Shown: one piece after another, positions 1 through 8,626 of the stretch | Layout: every line of letters starts with the position of its first letter | Position numbering within the stretch: the stretch's first letter is position 1 | Assembly: GCA_964458275.1 (NCBI GenBank) | Contig: CAYWIE010000004.1 | Coordinates: 1-64,000 of the forward strand | Direction: 5' to 3' | From: HGM04593 sp964458275 | Lineage (GTDB): Bacteria > Bacteroidota > Bacteroidia > Bacteroidales > Bacteroidaceae | Length of the DNA stretch: 64,000 nucleotides | The notes under the pieces: model-generated | What the model was told of the DNA's origin: nothing | Seen by the model: only the letters and a program-made list of their open reading frames with translations | Databases searched by the model: none | Made by a program: the position numbers and the translations under genes

Positions 1-707
1 GCCGCTCCCATCCACAGTACGTCGTGGTTGCCCCACTGGATGTCGAGGTTGTGGTAATTGCACAGAGTGTCCATTATGAGGTGTGCGCCGGGACCTCGGT
101 CGAATATGTCGCCGAGTATGTGCAGGCGGTCTATCGCAAGACGTTGTATTAGGTAGCAGAGCTGTATGATGAACGGTTCGGCGCGCCGGGTGCGTATAAT
201 GGTGCGTATGATGATGTTGTAGTATTCGTGCTTGTTGTGCCCGTCTGATGTCTCATGCAGCAGCTCTTCGATGATGAATGCAAACTGTTCTGGCAGGCTC
301 TTGCGCACTTTGGAGCGTGTGTATTTTGACGACACGTTGCGGCAGACCATTATCAGACGGTTGAGTGTTGTCTGGTAGAAGTCGTTCATGTCTACATTGG
401 AGAGTCTGACAAGTTCGAGTTTCTCTTCGGGGTAGTATATGAGTGTGCAGAGGTCTTTTATCTCTTTCTCGCTGAGGAATTTGTCGAATATCTCCTGAAC
501 CTTGCGCTTTATGTTTCCCGATGCGTTGCGAAGCACATGCTGGAATGCCTCATTCTCGCCGTGAAGGTCGGCAAGGAAGTGCTCGGTGGCTTTGGGCAGT
601 TGCATTATCGCCTCTAAGTTTATTATCTCTGTGGTTACTTTGGGGACATTGGGAAACTCTTTTGCCAGCAGTTGCAGGTATCGCATGTTGTCATTAATGT
701 TTTTCAT
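1..707 (-). CDS. fbp: Fructose-1,6-bisphosphatase class III, N-terminal part (runs off left edge)
   Basis: Hydrolyses fructose 1,6-bisphosphate to fructose 6-phosphate in gluconeogenesis, in the cytoplasm. The visible 235 residues begin MKNINDNMRYLQLLAKEFPN, typical of the Firmicutes/Bacteroidetes class III enzyme. Metallophosphatase metal-binding motifs are visible: DLHGE at about 47-51, GDIFDRG at 199-205 and GNHD at 226-229. The family is about 640-670 residues long, so roughly two thirds lies outside the window. The ATG is preceded by a GGAG sequence about 10 bases upstream. It lies downstream of the leu operon but a hairpin terminator separates them, so it is probably transcribed on its own. 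Identification is firm; only its incompleteness limits the call. Confidence 0.93.
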   Translation of the reverse strand, partial: MKNINDNMRYLQLLAKEFPNVPKVTTEIINLEAIMQLPKATEHFLADLHGENEAFQHVLRNASGNIKRKVQEIFDKFLSEKEIKDLCTLIYYPEEKLELVRLSNVDMNDFYQTTLNRLIMVCRNVSSKYTRSKVRKSLPEQFAFIIEELLHETSDGHNKHEYYNIIIRTIIRTRRAEPFIIQLCYLIQRLAIDRLHILGDIFDRGPGAHLIMDTLCNYHNLDIQWGNHDVLWMGA

Positions 708-752
708 GGCTTACAATCTCCTCTCTTACTTTTTGTGTTGGTTGTTGTGCAA

Positions 753-792
753 AAGAGCCCGCCTGACTTTCTGAAAAATCGGGCAGGCTCTT
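753..792 (-). terminator. Terminator after leuB
   Basis: The arms AAGAGCCCGCC and GGCAGGCTCTT pair over 11 positions with one mismatch. On the minus strand the hairpin follows the leuB stop codon within about 25 bases and is followed by TTTTG. It separates the leu operon from fbp. Confidence 0.7.
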
Positions 793-816
793 GTTGTGTT
801 ATGGATTTATGCTCTA

Positions 817-1896
817 TTATATAGCACTGTTGTTGATGTAGTCCACAATCCAAGCGCCTACCTCTGCTGTGCCATATTTGGTGTCGCTTTCGGTCTGTAT
901 GTCGGGTGTGCATACGTTGGCTGCCATTGATGCATCGACGGCTTTGCGTATGAGCGCTCCCTCTTCGAAGAGTCCGAAGGCATATTCGAACATCATGGCT
1001 GCCGACAGAATTGTAGCCAAGGGGTTGGCTATATTCTGACCTGCTGCTTGAGGCCATGAGCCGTGTATGGGCTCGAAGAGTGAGGTGTGTACGCCTATCG
1101 AAGCTGAGGGGAGAAGTCCCATTGAGCCTGTGATTACAGAGCCCTCGTCGGTGAGTATGTCGCCGAACATGTTTTCTGTAACCATCACGTCGAATGATGT
1201 GGGCCACTGTATCAGACGCATGGCTGCGTTGTCGACGAACATGAATTCTGTCTCTACTTCGGGGTATTGGGGGGCAATCTCGTTTGCTATCTGACGCCAC
1301 ATTCTGGATGTTGCAAGCACGTTTGCCTTGTCTACGACGGTTACCTTCTTGCGGCGCTTCATTGCATATTCGTATGCGAGCTTAACGATGCGCTCAATCT
1401 CTTCGCGTGTGTAAACGCATGTGTCGTAGGCTGTGTTGCCGTCCTCGGAGCGTCCCTGCGGGCGTCCGAAGTACATTCCGCCTGTGAGCTCGCGTATGCA
1501 CATGAAATCTGCACCTTTGACTATATCGGCACGCAGGGGCGATTTGTCGATGAGCGATTCGAATGTGGTTACGGGGCGCAGGTTGGCATAAAGACCAAGC
1601 TTTTTGCGCATTGCGAGGAGTCCCTGTTCGGGGCGCACCTTTGCCGAGGGGTTGTTGTCGTAGCGCAGGTCGCCTACTGCTCCGAAGAGCACTGCGTCGC
1701 TCTCCATGCAGAGCTCGTGTGTCTCCTCAGGGTAGGGGTTGCCTGTCGCGTCGATGGCGCATGCGCCCACAAGACCTGTCTTATATTCCAATGTGTGGCC
1801 GAACTTGTTGCATACGGCCTTTGTTACTTCTAATGCCTGTGCAATTATTTCGGGACCTATTCCGTCGCCCGGTAGCACTGCTAATTTTATATTCAT
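817..1896 (-). CDS. leuB: 3-isopropylmalate dehydrogenase
   Basis: Oxidises and decarboxylates 3-isopropylmalate to 2-oxoisocaproate with NAD, the third step of leucine synthesis. The 359-residue protein has the usual family length. Seen directly are the N-terminal LAVLPGDGIGPEI, the substrate-binding segment around LRYDNNPSAKVRPEQG, TVVDKANVLATSRMWR, the metal-binding region DNAAMRLIQWPTSFDVMVTE followed by NMFGDILTDE, and the cofactor segment EPIHGSWPQAAGQNIANP. The last departs from the common HGSAPDIAG wording. It is the last gene of a leuA-leuC-leuD-leuB operon, starts 21 bases after leuD and is followed by a terminator. Confidence 0.96.
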   Translation of the reverse strand: MNIKLAVLPGDGIGPEIIAQALEVTKAVCNKFGHTLEYKTGLVGACAIDATGNPYPEETHELCMESDAVLFGAVGDLRYDNNPSAKVRPEQGLLAMRKKLGLYANLRPVTTFESLIDKSPLRADIVKGADFMCIRELTGGMYFGRPQGRSEDGNTAYDTCVYTREEIERIVKLAYEYAMKRRKKVTVVDKANVLATSRMWRQIANEIAPQYPEVETEFMFVDNAAMRLIQWPTSFDVMVTENMFGDILTDEGSVITGSMGLLPSASIGVHTSLFEPIHGSWPQAAGQNIANPLATILSAAMMFEYAFGLFEEGALIRKAVDASMAANVCTPDIQTESDTKYGTAEVGAWIVDYINNSAI

Positions 1897-1917
1897 GACT
1901 GTTTCTTTGTTTTGTGG

Positions 1918-2508
1918 TTATCGTGCTGCTTCCCAGCTCTCTATCTTGTCTTTGTTGCTCAACAGGTAGTCAATGTCGTCGAGTCCGTTCATCAGACAAT
2001 GCTTCTTGTAGGCGTTGATCTCGAATGTCTCGGATTTTCCTGTTGCTGTATTGGTTATTGTCTGTTCGGGCAGGTTGACAATCACCTCTGTACGGGGGTT
2101 GGCGTATATCGAGTCGAAGAGCTCTTTAAGGAATTCTTCTGTTACGACTACGGGCAGTACGAAGTTGTTGAGTTCGTTGTTCTTGTGTATGTCGGCGAAG
2201 AAGCTTGATACCACTACGCGGAATCCGTAGTCGGCTATTGCCCATGCTGCGTGTTCGCGGCTTGAGCCTGAACCGAAGTTCTTGCCTGCAACAAGGATGC
2301 GTCCCGAATATGTGGGGTCGTTGAGCACGAAACTTTCTATCTTGTTGCCCTGCTCGTCGAAGCGCCAGTCGCGGAAGAGATTCTCGCCGAAGCCTTCGCG
2401 TGTGGTTGCTTTCAAGAAGCGGGCCGGTACTATCTGGTCGGTGTCGACATTCTCCAGAGGCAGGGGAATGCACGAATCTTTTATTATGTTGAATTTCTCT
2501 TTTTTCAT
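1918..2508 (-). CDS. leuD: 3-isopropylmalate dehydratase, small subunit
   Basis: With LeuC it isomerises 2-isopropylmalate to 3-isopropylmalate. The 196 residues show the aconitase swivel-domain signatures: LENVDTDQIVPARFLK near the N-terminus, GKNFGSGSSREHAAWA around residue 75-90, and a C-terminal helical part ending LSNKDKIESWEAAR. Length is normal. Unlike the tight spacing elsewhere in the operon, about 200 bases separate it from leuC, and that gap is an inverted-repeat element that ends only 5 bases before the leuD start codon. LeuD may therefore have its own promoter inside the element. Confidence 0.95.
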   Translation of the reverse strand: MKKEKFNIIKDSCIPLPLENVDTDQIVPARFLKATTREGFGENLFRDWRFDEQGNKIESFVLNDPTYSGRILVAGKNFGSGSSREHAAWAIADYGFRVVVSSFFADIHKNNELNNFVLPVVVTEEFLKELFDSIYANPRTEVIVNLPEQTITNTATGKSETFEINAYKKHCLMNGLDDIDYLLSNKDKIESWEAAR

Positions 2509-2513
2509 CCTTA

Positions 2514-2702
2514 GGGAGGTTCTATAAATTAGTAAACTATAATTCTTTGCAGGGTGGGTTCTATTTCGGCCGCTTTTTGTTTTATTAAGGCATCTTGTCT
2601 ATTTTTACTCAGTTGCAACACAAAGGTTGCGCCTTCGCAAAAATAAACAATCTACTCTGAATAAATTCAAAAATCGACTCGAACTAATTTATAGAACCTC
2701 CC
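2514..2702. repeat. 189-bp element with 20-bp perfect terminal inverted repeats (MITE-like)
   Basis: The ends GGGAGGTTCTATAAATTAGT (2514-2533) and its exact reverse complement (2683-2702) flank about 150 noncoding bases. It sits between leuC and leuD. The core shares wording with the 192-bp element at 43222: TATTTCGGC followed by a T-rich stretch and GGCATCTT, and AATCTACTC near the other end. On the minus strand it holds a promoter-like GATTTTTG followed about 22 bases later by TATTTTTG, pointing at leuD. No open reading frame is present. A non-autonomous mobile element is the simplest reading; a large leader structure is the alternative. Confidence 0.75.
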
Positions 2703-2711
2703 CTTATGCAA

Positions 2712-4106
2712 TTAAAGGAATTTACGCGGGTCTGTGATTGTGCCGGTGATTGCTGCGGCTGCGGCAACGTAGGGGCTTGCAAGGATGGTGCGTGCGCCCG
2801 GTCCCTGACGTCCTTCGAAGTTGCGGTTGCTGGTCGATACGGCATATTTTCCTGCGGGGATTTTGTCCTCGTTCATGGCGAGACATGCCGAGCAGCCGGG
2901 CTGACGCAGTTCGAAGCCAGCTTCGGTGAATATTGCTGCGAGTCCCTCCTCTTCTATCTGACGGTATACGTTCCATGAGCCGGGTACAATCCATGCAACA
3001 ACATCTTCGGCTTTCTTGTGTCCTTTTACAATCTCGGCAAATGCTCTGAAGTCCTCTATGCGGCCGTTGGTGCATGAACCGATGAATACATAGTCTATCT
3101 TGTGGCCGTCGAGCTTCTCGCCGGGTGCGAATCCCATGTATTCCAATGATTTGATGTATGATGCACGACCTGCTTCGGGCATTGTCTCCACTGCGGGAAC
3201 AGTTTCGCTTATGCCTATGCCCATTCCGGGGTTTGTGCCGTATGTAACGCGCGGCTCAATGTCGGCTGCGTCGAATACAATCTCCTTGTCGAATACGGCG
3301 TCTGCATCGCTGGGGAGTGTCTTCCAGTATGCTATTGCCTTGTCCCACTCTTCGCCCTGAGGAGCATATTCGCGTCCTTTGATGTACTCGAATGTAACCT
3401 CGTCGGGAGCGACCATGCCTCCGCGTGCGCCCATTTCGATAGAGAGGTTGCAGAGTGTGAGACGGCTCTCCATGCTCATTGAACGGATAGCCGAACCTGC
3501 ATATTCAACAAAATATCCTGTTGCACCGCTGGTGGTCATCTTCGAAATTATGTAGAGGGCTACATCTTTTGCTGTTACGCCTTTGCCAAGTTCGCCGTCA
3601 ACGGTTATGCGCATTGACTTGGGCTTTTGCTGCAATATGCACTGCGATGCAAGCACCATGCCCACTTCGCTTGTGCCGATGCCGAATGCGATTGCGCCCA
3701 TAGCACCGTGTGTCGATGTGTGTGAGTCGCCGCAAACGATTGTCATGCCGGGGAGTGTGAGACCCAATTCGGGGCCTACTACGTGTATGATTCCGTTCTT
3801 GGGGTGCTTCATTCCGAAGTGTGTGAGACCGAACTCCTGTGCGTTGCGTGTGAGTGTCTCCACCTGATTGCGCGACACGGGCTCCTCGATGGGCTTGTCC
3901 TGATTCAAGGTGGGGATGTTGTGGTCGGGCATACAGTAGATTCTTTCGGGACGAAGGCATTTGATGCCACGGCTTCTGAGGTCGTCAAAAGCCTGTGGTG
4001 ATGTTACTTCGTGGCAGTAGAGCCTGTCGATGTAGAGCTGTGTGGGCCCGTCCTCTACTTTGTGGACGATGTGTGAATCCCAGATTTTATCAAAAAGTGT
4101 GTTCAT
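2712..4106 (-). CDS. leuC: 3-isopropylmalate dehydratase, large subunit
   Basis: Carries the [4Fe-4S] cluster of isopropylmalate isomerase and works with LeuD. The 464-residue length is normal. The three cluster cysteines are visible: C345 in IGSCTNGR, and C405 and C408 in PGCSACLAM. Further aconitase-family signatures are VCGDSHTSTHGAMGAIAFGI around residue 125-145 and the N-terminal LFDKIWDSHIV. The start ATG is the natural one because the LeuC N-terminus aligns there and leuA ends 9 bases upstream. Unlike proteobacterial leuCD, its partner leuD does not follow directly: an inverted-repeat element lies between them. Confidence 0.97.
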   Translation of the reverse strand: MNTLFDKIWDSHIVHKVEDGPTQLYIDRLYCHEVTSPQAFDDLRSRGIKCLRPERIYCMPDHNIPTLNQDKPIEEPVSRNQVETLTRNAQEFGLTHFGMKHPKNGIIHVVGPELGLTLPGMTIVCGDSHTSTHGAMGAIAFGIGTSEVGMVLASQCILQQKPKSMRITVDGELGKGVTAKDVALYIISKMTTSGATGYFVEYAGSAIRSMSMESRLTLCNLSIEMGARGGMVAPDEVTFEYIKGREYAPQGEEWDKAIAYWKTLPSDADAVFDKEIVFDAADIEPRVTYGTNPGMGIGISETVPAVETMPEAGRASYIKSLEYMGFAPGEKLDGHKIDYVFIGSCTNGRIEDFRAFAEIVKGHKKAEDVVAWIVPGSWNVYRQIEEEGLAAIFTEAGFELRQPGCSACLAMNEDKIPAGKYAVSTSNRNFEGRQGPGARTILASPYVAAAAAITGTITDPRKFL

Positions 4107-4115
4107 TTTTTTCTG

Positions 4116-5618
4116 TTAGTCGCGGAATTTGTTTATACAATCTATGTATGCCTCAACCGAAGCAGATACAATGTCGGTATTTGCGCCGAAACCGTAGTAG
4201 TTCACGCCGTTGTATTCTACCTGCATGTGTACTTTACCTACGTCGTCGCTACCCTTGCTTATGGCTTGGATGGTGAACTCGCGCAGTGTCATGTCGCGCT
4301 TGATTATCTGCTTCAGTGCGCTGATTGCTGCGTCGACGGGACCGTTGCCGGTTGATGCTGCTTCGAAAAGCTCGCCGGCTATGCGCAGGCCGATGCTTGC
4401 AACCGAACGGAGGTTGATGCCTGTTGTAACCTGAAGGTGTTCGAGCTTGATGCCTTTGTTTGAGCTGCGGTCTGCACCTGCAAGCATCAGTATGTCGTCG
4501 TCGTTTATCTCCTTCTTTCTGTCGGCAAGGCGGAGGAACTGCTCGTAAATTTCGTTGAGCTTGTCGCCATCGACCTCAATGCCGAGAACTGAGAGACGGT
4601 GCTTGAGGGCTGCACGTCCGCTGCGTGCTGTGAGTACGATAGAGTTGTCGTCGATACCCACCTCTTTGGGGTCCATGATTTCGTATGTGCAAACGTTCTT
4701 CAGCACGCCGTCCTGATGGATGCCCGATGAGTGTGCGAACGCGTTGCGGCCCACGATTGCCTTGTTGGGCTGGACGGGCATGTTCATGAGGCTTGATACC
4801 ATGCGGCTGGTGGGGTATATCTTCTGTGTGTTGATGTTTGTCTCGATGCTGAGGTCGGGGTGGGTCTTGAAGATCATTGCCACCTCTTCGAGTGATGTGT
4901 TTCCGGCACGCTCACCGATACCATTGATGGTAACCTCTACCTGACGGGCACCATTGAGTACGCCTGCTACGGTGTTGGCGGTTGCCATGCCAAGGTCGTT
5001 GTGGCAGTGGGTAGAGAGGATGGAACGGCCTGCTGCAAAAGCATCCACATGCTCATAGAGGTACTTGATTTTCTCGCCATACTCATAGGGAGTGCGGAAA
5101 CCTGTTGTGTCGGGGATGTTGCACACTGTGGCACCAGCCTTGCATACTGCATCGATGACACGTGCAAGGTATTCGTTGTCGGTGCGGCCTGCATCTTCGG
5201 CATAGAACTCCACATCCTCAACGTAGCGTTTTGCGTACTTCACTGCTGCAACGGCACGCTCGATAATCTCTTCGGGGGTGCTGTTGAACTTGTATCTGAT
5301 GTGTGAGGGGCTGGTACCGATACCTGTATGTATACGCTTGTGCTTTGCATATTTCAATGCTTCAGCAGCGCAGTCTATATCTTTTTCAACGGCGCGGGTA
5401 AGTGCGCATATTGTAGGCCATGTAACTGCCTTTGAAATTTCAATTACCGAATTGAAGTCTCCGGGGCTGGAGATGGGGAAGCCTGCCTCTATCACATCAA
5501 CTCCGAGCTGTTCAAGCTGCTTTGCAACCTGAATCTTTTCTACGGTGTTCAGCTGGCATCCGGGCACCTGCTCGCCGTCGCGGAGAGTGGTGTCAAAAAT
5601 GTAAAGTCTGTTGTCCAT
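4116..5618 (-). CDS. leuA: 2-isopropylmalate synthase
   Basis: Condenses acetyl-CoA with 2-oxoisovalerate, the committed step of leucine synthesis. The 500-residue protein starts MDNRLYIFDTTLRDGEQVPG, the HMGL-like TIM-barrel signature with metal ligand D9. It contains the second metal site STHCHNDLGMATANT around residue 205 and GIGERAGNTSLEEV. The C-terminal part (about 365-500) is the LeuA dimer or allosteric domain, where leucine feedback normally acts. It is the first gene of the leu operon, 9 bases before leuC. A citramalate synthase is a possible look-alike, but the context and full length support LeuA. Confidence 0.95.
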   Translation of the reverse strand: MDNRLYIFDTTLRDGEQVPGCQLNTVEKIQVAKQLEQLGVDVIEAGFPISSPGDFNSVIEISKAVTWPTICALTRAVEKDIDCAAEALKYAKHKRIHTGIGTSPSHIRYKFNSTPEEIIERAVAAVKYAKRYVEDVEFYAEDAGRTDNEYLARVIDAVCKAGATVCNIPDTTGFRTPYEYGEKIKYLYEHVDAFAAGRSILSTHCHNDLGMATANTVAGVLNGARQVEVTINGIGERAGNTSLEEVAMIFKTHPDLSIETNINTQKIYPTSRMVSSLMNMPVQPNKAIVGRNAFAHSSGIHQDGVLKNVCTYEIMDPKEVGIDDNSIVLTARSGRAALKHRLSVLGIEVDGDKLNEIYEQFLRLADRKKEINDDDILMLAGADRSSNKGIKLEHLQVTTGINLRSVASIGLRIAGELFEAASTGNGPVDAAISALKQIIKRDMTLREFTIQAISKGSDDVGKVHMQVEYNGVNYYGFGANTDIVSASVEAYIDCINKFRD

Positions 5619-5736
5619 AGTTCTTTATTTGTTTTTTTTTGTTATTACTCTTTTTTGTATGGTTTTAAGCCTGTTGACACCAATTAAGATTGGTGCTTCG
5701 GATAAAATTTCACAAATATACTGCTTTCTTTTCAAA
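5619..5736 (-). promoter_or_regulatory. Leader and promoter region of the leu operon
   Basis: On the minus strand a -7 box TATATTTG lies at 5720-5713, about 95 bases before the leuA start; its -33 box is degenerate. Between it and leuA is a short hairpin, CACCAAT (5678-5684) and ATTGGTG (5689-5695) around a four-base loop. I found no leucine-rich leader peptide and no T-box signature. The rest of the divergent gap up to malQ holds the malQ promoter. Confidence 0.5.
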
Positions 5737-5866
5737 CAATCGCTGTTTTTAAAGTATTTTATATAATAATAAACGTGCGTGCGCTCGATTTTATAATTTG
5801 CTTGGCTTGCTTATATAATTGGTTCGTTCGGCTCGGTTGCCGTGCAAAGAGATATTTTTGCTTTTA

Positions 5867-5950
5867 TTTGACAATTTCAACGTAACTTTATTATATTTGC
5901 GTTTCAAGTTAAAAATCAAGAACCGCAATCGAATGATTCCGGTTCTTGAT
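5867..5950 (+). promoter_or_regulatory. malQ promoter and 5' UTR hairpin
   Basis: TTTG at 5867-5870 and TATATTTG at 5892-5899 are 21 bases apart, a good Bacteroidota promoter. Just downstream, ATCAAGAACCG (5915-5925) pairs with CGGTTCTTGAT (5940-5950), an 11-bp stem with a 14-base loop, near the 5' end of the predicted transcript. Confidence 0.65.
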
Positions 5951-5971
5951 ATGTAAAATATTTTCAAATAT

Positions 5972-8512
5972 ATGCGCAGGCTTAATTTCAGAATAGAATT
6001 CAATGTCTCTGAGGGTGATGTTCTCAGGGTTAATTATCGTTTTTGCAGACCTACGGGCGAAGAGGCTAAAGGCAAGCTTTTGCTCGATGAACTGAATCCC
6101 GGTGTCTGGACCGGCTATCTTACCCTCGGATGTAATGTGGGCAGTATAAAATATGGCTATGAAATAGTACGTGGCGACGAATTGGTCCGTTGCGAGTGGG
6201 GATGTATGCCCCACGCGGTGAAGTTCAACAGCGGACGTTCGTCGTGGATGGTTTCGGACAAGTGGCTCGATTCTCCGTTCTGTAATTACATGCAAACGGG
6301 ATTGTTTAAGAAATTTTACCAAAAGTCCTCTTCGGGTTATGGCGAAATACGGCTTCCCGAAGAATCTCAGGATGCCCTGATTTTTGACCTTCCCATGTGT
6401 GGTCTTAAGGATGGTGAAACTCTTCTTCTGGCAGGAGATGCCGAGGAGTGTGGAGCGTGGTCGCTTGAGCGTGCCGTTCCCATGGTCTGTACAGGCTTCA
6501 ACCGTTGGCAATGTGTGTTGGATACATCGGCGTTGCGTGGCAGGATATTGAGCTTCAAATTTGTTGCTTATGACAAAAAGAGTGATGCGGCACGTTGGGA
6601 AGAGGGTGGCAACCGCACTTATTATATTGCCGATGAGGGCAAACCGGTTGTGCGTCGTGTAACATTCGAGGGACTCGATTTCGGTGCGCCGCGTCTGCGT
6701 GTGGCAGGAACTGTGATTCCTCTCTTCTCGCTCCGTTCCGAGAATAGTTGGGGTGTGGGCGACTTCGGAGATATAAAGCTCTTTGCCGAATGGCTTGCCG
6801 AGACTGGACAGCATGTCTTGCAGCTGTTGCCTGTCAACGATACGACGATTTATGGCGGTGAGGGCGATTCCTATCCATATAACTGTGTGTCGGTGTTTGC
6901 GTTGCACCCTCAGTATGTGGATATTTCGGCGCTGCCCGAACTTAAGGATGGCAGGGTGCGTGCAGGCTTTGCACGTCGTGCCAAACGTTTGAACAGCGGA
7001 GATACGTTTGACTATCCTGCTGTGAATGAGCTCAAGGGCGCATATCTGCGCAAGCTTTACGAAGAGCGTGGCGATGAGTATATCGCATCAGATGGCTTCA
7101 AACAGTTCGAGAATGAGCAGCAGGAGTGGCTGCGTCCCTATTGTGTATACCGTTTCCTTTCGGGCAAAATCTCTCCCGGCCCCGGCAATTGGGGTAAATA
7201 TGACACGTACGACAACAGGACATACGAAAGGGTGCTTAAGGAGTATCCCGATGCCTTGCGCGAAATTCAGTATCATGCAGTTGTTCAATACATCCTCTAC
7301 ACTCAATTGAAAGATGCCCATTCATATGCGCTCTCGCTCAATGTGGCGCTCAAAGGGGATATACCCATCGGCGTCGCTCCCGACGGAGTGGACGTCTGGT
7401 GCTACAAGGAATTGTTCAACCGTCGCGGCTCGGCTGGCGCACCGCCCGATGCTTTCTCGGCAGACGGACAGAATTGGGGCTTCCCTACATATAACTGGGA
7501 GGTGATGGCACGCGACGGTTACGCATGGTGGCGTCGCCGGTTGAAATATATGGCAAACTTCTTCGATGCTTTCCGCATTGACCACATACTCGGATTCTTC
7601 AGAATATGGGAGATACCTTCGCATGTTTCAAGCGGATTGTCGGGACACTTCAGACCAAGTATGCCTTTGTCCGCAGATGAAATAACTGCGGCTGGATTCA
7701 AGTTCGATGCCTTGTTGCACTCATGTGCATCGTCGGCCGACCTGCCCTCTGATGCTCCCGCCGACCTGCTTTTCATCCCCGACGATGCCCGTCCCGCGCA
7801 TTATCATCCGCGCATAATGGCATTTGATACACAATGCTATAAACGTCTCGACGAGTGCAACCGCAGGGCGTTCGACAGGATTTATGAGGATTATTTCTAT
7901 CATCGCCACACCGGATTCTGGTTCGAGGAGGCAATGAAAAAGCTCACTCCTCTGTTCAGTGCAACGTCAATGACCGTCTGCGGCGAAGATTTGGGAATGA
8001 TACCCGCTTGCGTACCTTGGGCGATGAAGAATCTGCAAGTGCTGTCGCTCGAAATAGAGCGTATGCCCAAAGAGTACGGCGTGAGGTTTGCCCGTCCCGA
8101 AGAATACCCCTATCTGTCAGTGGCTACCCCCTCAACTCACGACATGAGCACACTGCGCGAGTGGTGGCAGGAGAATGACGGAGACACTCAGTGCTTCTAC
8201 AACGAATCGCTGCATCTCGAAGGCAGGGCACCAGTTGAGATGGACGGTGCAATAGCAAAGGCTATCGTAATGCAACATCTCCAGTCTCCTTCGATGCTGG
8301 CGCTGATAGCATGGCAGGACTGGATGGCTACCGATGGGAAATTGCGCCGCAAGGAGCCGCGCGAGGAGCGTATAAACATACCTTCCAACCGCGGACATGT
8401 CTGGAATTACCGCATGCACATGACAATAGAGGCGTTGGCAAAATCACGTGCTTTCAACAAGGCTCTGATGCGTATGATAAGCGAATCGGGACGCAACACA
8501 AACGATAAGTAG
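5972..8512 (+). CDS. malQ: 4-alpha-glucanotransferase with N-terminal starch-binding domains (GH77)
   Basis: Disproportionates maltooligosaccharides in the cytoplasm and feeds maltodextrin and glycogen metabolism. The 846 residues are longer than the roughly 500 of proteobacterial amylomaltase. Residues 1 to about 240 form two tandem CBM20-like domains (a second one around LLLAGDAEECGAWSLERAVP), as in plant DPE2 and Bacteroides MalQ. The GH77 barrel follows from GTVIPLFSLRSENSWGVGDFG. The predicted nucleophile is D537 in AFRIDHILGFFR, the acid/base E672 in VCGEDLGMIP, and the third carboxylate D724 in PSTHDMSTLREWW. There is no signal peptide. It has its own promoter, divergent from the leu operon. 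Confidence 0.95.
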   Translation: MRRLNFRIEFNVSEGDVLRVNYRFCRPTGEEAKGKLLLDELNPGVWTGYLTLGCNVGSIKYGYEIVRGDELVRCEWGCMPHAVKFNSGRSSWMVSDKWLDSPFCNYMQTGLFKKFYQKSSSGYGEIRLPEESQDALIFDLPMCGLKDGETLLLAGDAEECGAWSLERAVPMVCTGFNRWQCVLDTSALRGRILSFKFVAYDKKSDAARWEEGGNRTYYIADEGKPVVRRVTFEGLDFGAPRLRVAGTVIPLFSLRSENSWGVGDFGDIKLFAEWLAETGQHVLQLLPVNDTTIYGGEGDSYPYNCVSVFALHPQYVDISALPELKDGRVRAGFARRAKRLNSGDTFDYPAVNELKGAYLRKLYEERGDEYIASDGFKQFENEQQEWLRPYCVYRFLSGKISPGPGNWGKYDTYDNRTYERVLKEYPDALREIQYHAVVQYILYTQLKDAHSYALSLNVALKGDIPIGVAPDGVDVWCYKELFNRRGSAGAPPDAFSADGQNWGFPTYNWEVMARDGYAWWRRRLKYMANFFDAFRIDHILGFFRIWEIPSHVSSGLSGHFRPSMPLSADEITAAGFKFDALLHSCASSADLPSDAPADLLFIPDDARPAHYHPRIMAFDTQCYKRLDECNRRAFDRIYEDYFYHRHTGFWFEEAMKKLTPLFSATSMTVCGEDLGMIPACVPWAMKNLQVLSLEIERMPKEYGVRFARPEEYPYLSVATPSTHDMSTLREWWQENDGDTQCFYNESLHLEGRAPVEMDGAIAKAIVMQHLQSPSMLALIAWQDWMATDGKLRRKEPREERINIPSNRGHVWNYRMHMTIEALAKSRAFNKALMRMISESGRNTNDK

Positions 8513-8538
8513 CTGTAATTTTCGGGCTTCAGTCCAAA

Positions 8539-8600
8539 ATATAGGCAAATAACGTATAAAATTTGTTTTTTTACAAAAAAAGTACGTTATTTGCCTATAT
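8539..8600. repeat. Long hairpin: 18-bp perfect inverted repeat
   Basis: ATATAGGCAAATAACGTA (8539-8556) is exactly repeated in reverse complement at 8583-8600, with a 26-base loop rich in T and A runs. It lies between malQ and the large secreted protein gene and ends 27 bases before the next start codon. It could end malQ transcription, sit in the next gene's leader, or be a short mobile repeat. There is no clean T-tract after the right arm, so a simple terminator is not certain. Confidence 0.65.
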
Positions 8601-8626
8601 ATTTCTTAATTTATAATTAAAGGCTT

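Noticed and set aside
704..1300. 198-codon minus-strand reading frame overlapping leuB
   Set aside because: It is an out-of-frame shadow of leuB with arginine-, histidine- and serine-rich noise.
5619..5720. Leucine attenuation peptide or T-box in the leu leader
   Set aside because: No run of leucine codons after a start and no T-box sequence; only one 7-bp hairpin is present.
5909..6907. 332-codon minus-strand reading frame opposite malQ
   Set aside because: It is antisense to the N-terminal half of MalQ, whose domains and catalytic residues are clear.
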